Origin: a bacterium
Lineage (GTDB): Bacteria; Patescibacteriota; Patescibacteriia; UBA2591; JAGGZP01
DNA: 12,262 bases
Assembly (NCBI GenBank): GCA_021161965.1
Contig: JAGGZP010000019.1
Location: forward strand, 1-12,262
Reading direction: 5' to 3'
Shown here piece by piece: positions 11,695 through 12,262 of the stretch (position 1 is the first letter of the stretch; the number at the start of each line of letters is the position of its first letter). The position numbers and the translations under genes were made by a program. Under the pieces are notes generated by a model. It searched no databases and was not told where the DNA came from. It worked only from the letters and a program-made list of their open reading frames with translations.

Positions 11695-12262
11695 ATGACA
11701 CTTAAAAAAAGAATTATTTTAAGTATACCACTAGTAATAATTTTTGCAATTGTTGGTGCAATTATTATTCTTTATAGCCAAGGATATCGCTATGATTTTA
11801 AAAGAAAAAAATTTACAAAAACGGGGGTTCTTTTTATTAATTCCTCGCCAGAAAATGCTTTGATTAAACTAAATAATAAACCATTAGAGATTGCTTGGTA
11901 CGATAAAATACTATTCTATAAAAGGTTATTTAAAGTGACACAACTTCGTGGCCCAACACCAACAACTATCAATAATCTTATACCTGACCAATACGAAGTG
12001 GTTGTAGAAAAAGAGGGTTATCAAAAATGGAAGAAAAAATTAGATATCGAAGCCGAAAAAATTACGTTAGTACCGATGCTTCAATTATTTTTAAAAAATC
12101 CAGAAATAAAATTAATTCAAAAAGCAAATATCAGCAATTTCTGGCTCGCGCCAAATAAGAAAAGGATGGTTTATTTAGTAAAAAATAAGTTATTTAATTT
12201 AAAAGAATTTGACATAATAAATAAAAAGGAGTCCGAAATATTAAAAAAATATTCCAAAATTA
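11695..12262 (+). CDS. PEGA-domain bitopic membrane protein (partial, runs off the right edge)
   Basis: The frame is open from the ATG at 11695 to the window end, giving at least 189 residues. The product has a short basic N-terminus (LKKR), one transmembrane helix (about 7-27), then a PEGA-type beta domain: 'KTGVLFINSSPENALIKLNN' (42-61), 'TPTTINNLIPDQYEV' (88-102), and 'VVEKEGYQKWKKKLDI' (103-118), the usual order of strand, surface turn, 'P-x-Y-x-V' and 'GY..W'. After about residue 145, 'ISNFWLAPNKKRMVYLVKNK' (146-165) resembles the first blade of a TolB-like beta-propeller, a common companion of PEGA domains in CPR proteins. It is probably anchored with the rest outside the membrane, and its role is unknown. 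It is the only plus-strand gene. I see no clear -10/-35 pair upstream, within the murA 5' end. Confidence 0.8.
   Translation, partial: MTLKKRIILSIPLVIIFAIVGAIIILYSQGYRYDFKRKKFTKTGVLFINSSPENALIKLNNKPLEIAWYDKILFYKRLFKVTQLRGPTPTTINNLIPDQYEVVVEKEGYQKWKKKLDIEAEKITLVPMLQLFLKNPEIKLIQKANISNFWLAPNKKRMVYLVKNKLFNLKEFDIINKKESEILKKYSKI
11722..11749 (-). promoter_or_regulatory. Probable murA promoter inside the divergent PEGA gene
   Basis: On the minus strand TTGCAA (11744-11749) and TATACT (11722-11727) are 16 nt apart. The -10 box ends 38 nt before the murA ATG, which gives a leader of about 31 nt. Both boxes lie inside the codons of the divergent plus-strand gene, as the 11-nt space between the two start codons requires. 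The 16-nt spacer equals that of the tRNA promoter. Confidence 0.45.

Noticed and set aside
1..12262. CRISPR array, insertion sequence, prophage or integration site
   Set aside because: No regularly spaced repeats, transposase or integrase motifs, or long terminal inverted repeats were seen; only one short 24-nt tandem repeat is present.

Overview
The window is a compact, AT-rich stretch (roughly 30% GC by eye) with a tightly packed minus-strand gene set. It probably comes from a member of the Candidate Phyla Radiation / Patescibacteria, most likely Parcubacteria-like. That is inferred, not proven. It rests on low GC, very short or negative intergenic distances, plain peptidoglycan genes mixed with CPR-style families (a PEGA-domain membrane protein, a DUF11-like repeat surface protein, a small bitopic protein with a conserved C-terminal half, a Trm9-like methyltransferase), few strong Shine-Dalgarno sites, and no mobile elements.

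Layout, in the minus-strand direction from right to left. (i) 11683-8871: murA, murB and a bitopic protein of unknown function in the place where divIB/ftsQ often sits. They are nearly contiguous (1-nt gap, then a 14-nt overlap). (ii) 8870-8742: the longest non-coding gap (129 nt), with a weak AT-rich hairpin and a possible promoter. (iii) 8741-4590: a Trm9-like methyltransferase, a protein with a probable PD-(D/E)XK nuclease-fold core, phosphomannomutase/phosphoglucomutase, glutamate racemase (murI) and ruvX, with gaps of 17, 3 and 5 nt and a 4-nt ATGA overlap. (iv) 4569-4495: an initiator tRNA-Met with a consensus promoter (TTGACA, 16 nt, TATAAT), followed 16 nt later by a nucleoside phosphorylase gene. 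(v) 3567-40: a GT4 glycosyltransferase, a 152-residue bitopic protein and a 614-residue repeat-rich surface protein, a probable envelope cassette. On the plus strand, a PEGA-domain protein starts at 11695, only 11 nt from the divergent murA start, and runs off the right edge.

The genes fit a shared theme of making and decorating the envelope. MurA and MurB make UDP-MurNAc, MurI supplies D-glutamate, the phosphohexomutase feeds sugar nucleotides, the GT4 enzyme uses such donors, and the bitopic proteins lie outside the membrane. RuvX, the initiator tRNA, the nucleoside phosphorylase and the Trm9-like enzyme are housekeeping or RNA-related.

No wholly new multi-gene system stands out. The most notable item is the initiator tRNA. 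It keeps the initiator hallmarks (1:72 mismatch, A11:U24, CAU anticodon) but has C33 instead of U33, G55 instead of U55, and a seven-nucleotide D-loop without the G18-G19 pair. Other points worth checking are a recurrent 16-nt promoter spacer with -10 boxes very close to start codons, an orphan nuclease-fold protein, active-site substitutions in RuvX (Asp to His) and MurB (Ser to Cys), and a nucleoside phosphorylase that mixes uridine- and purine-type signatures.
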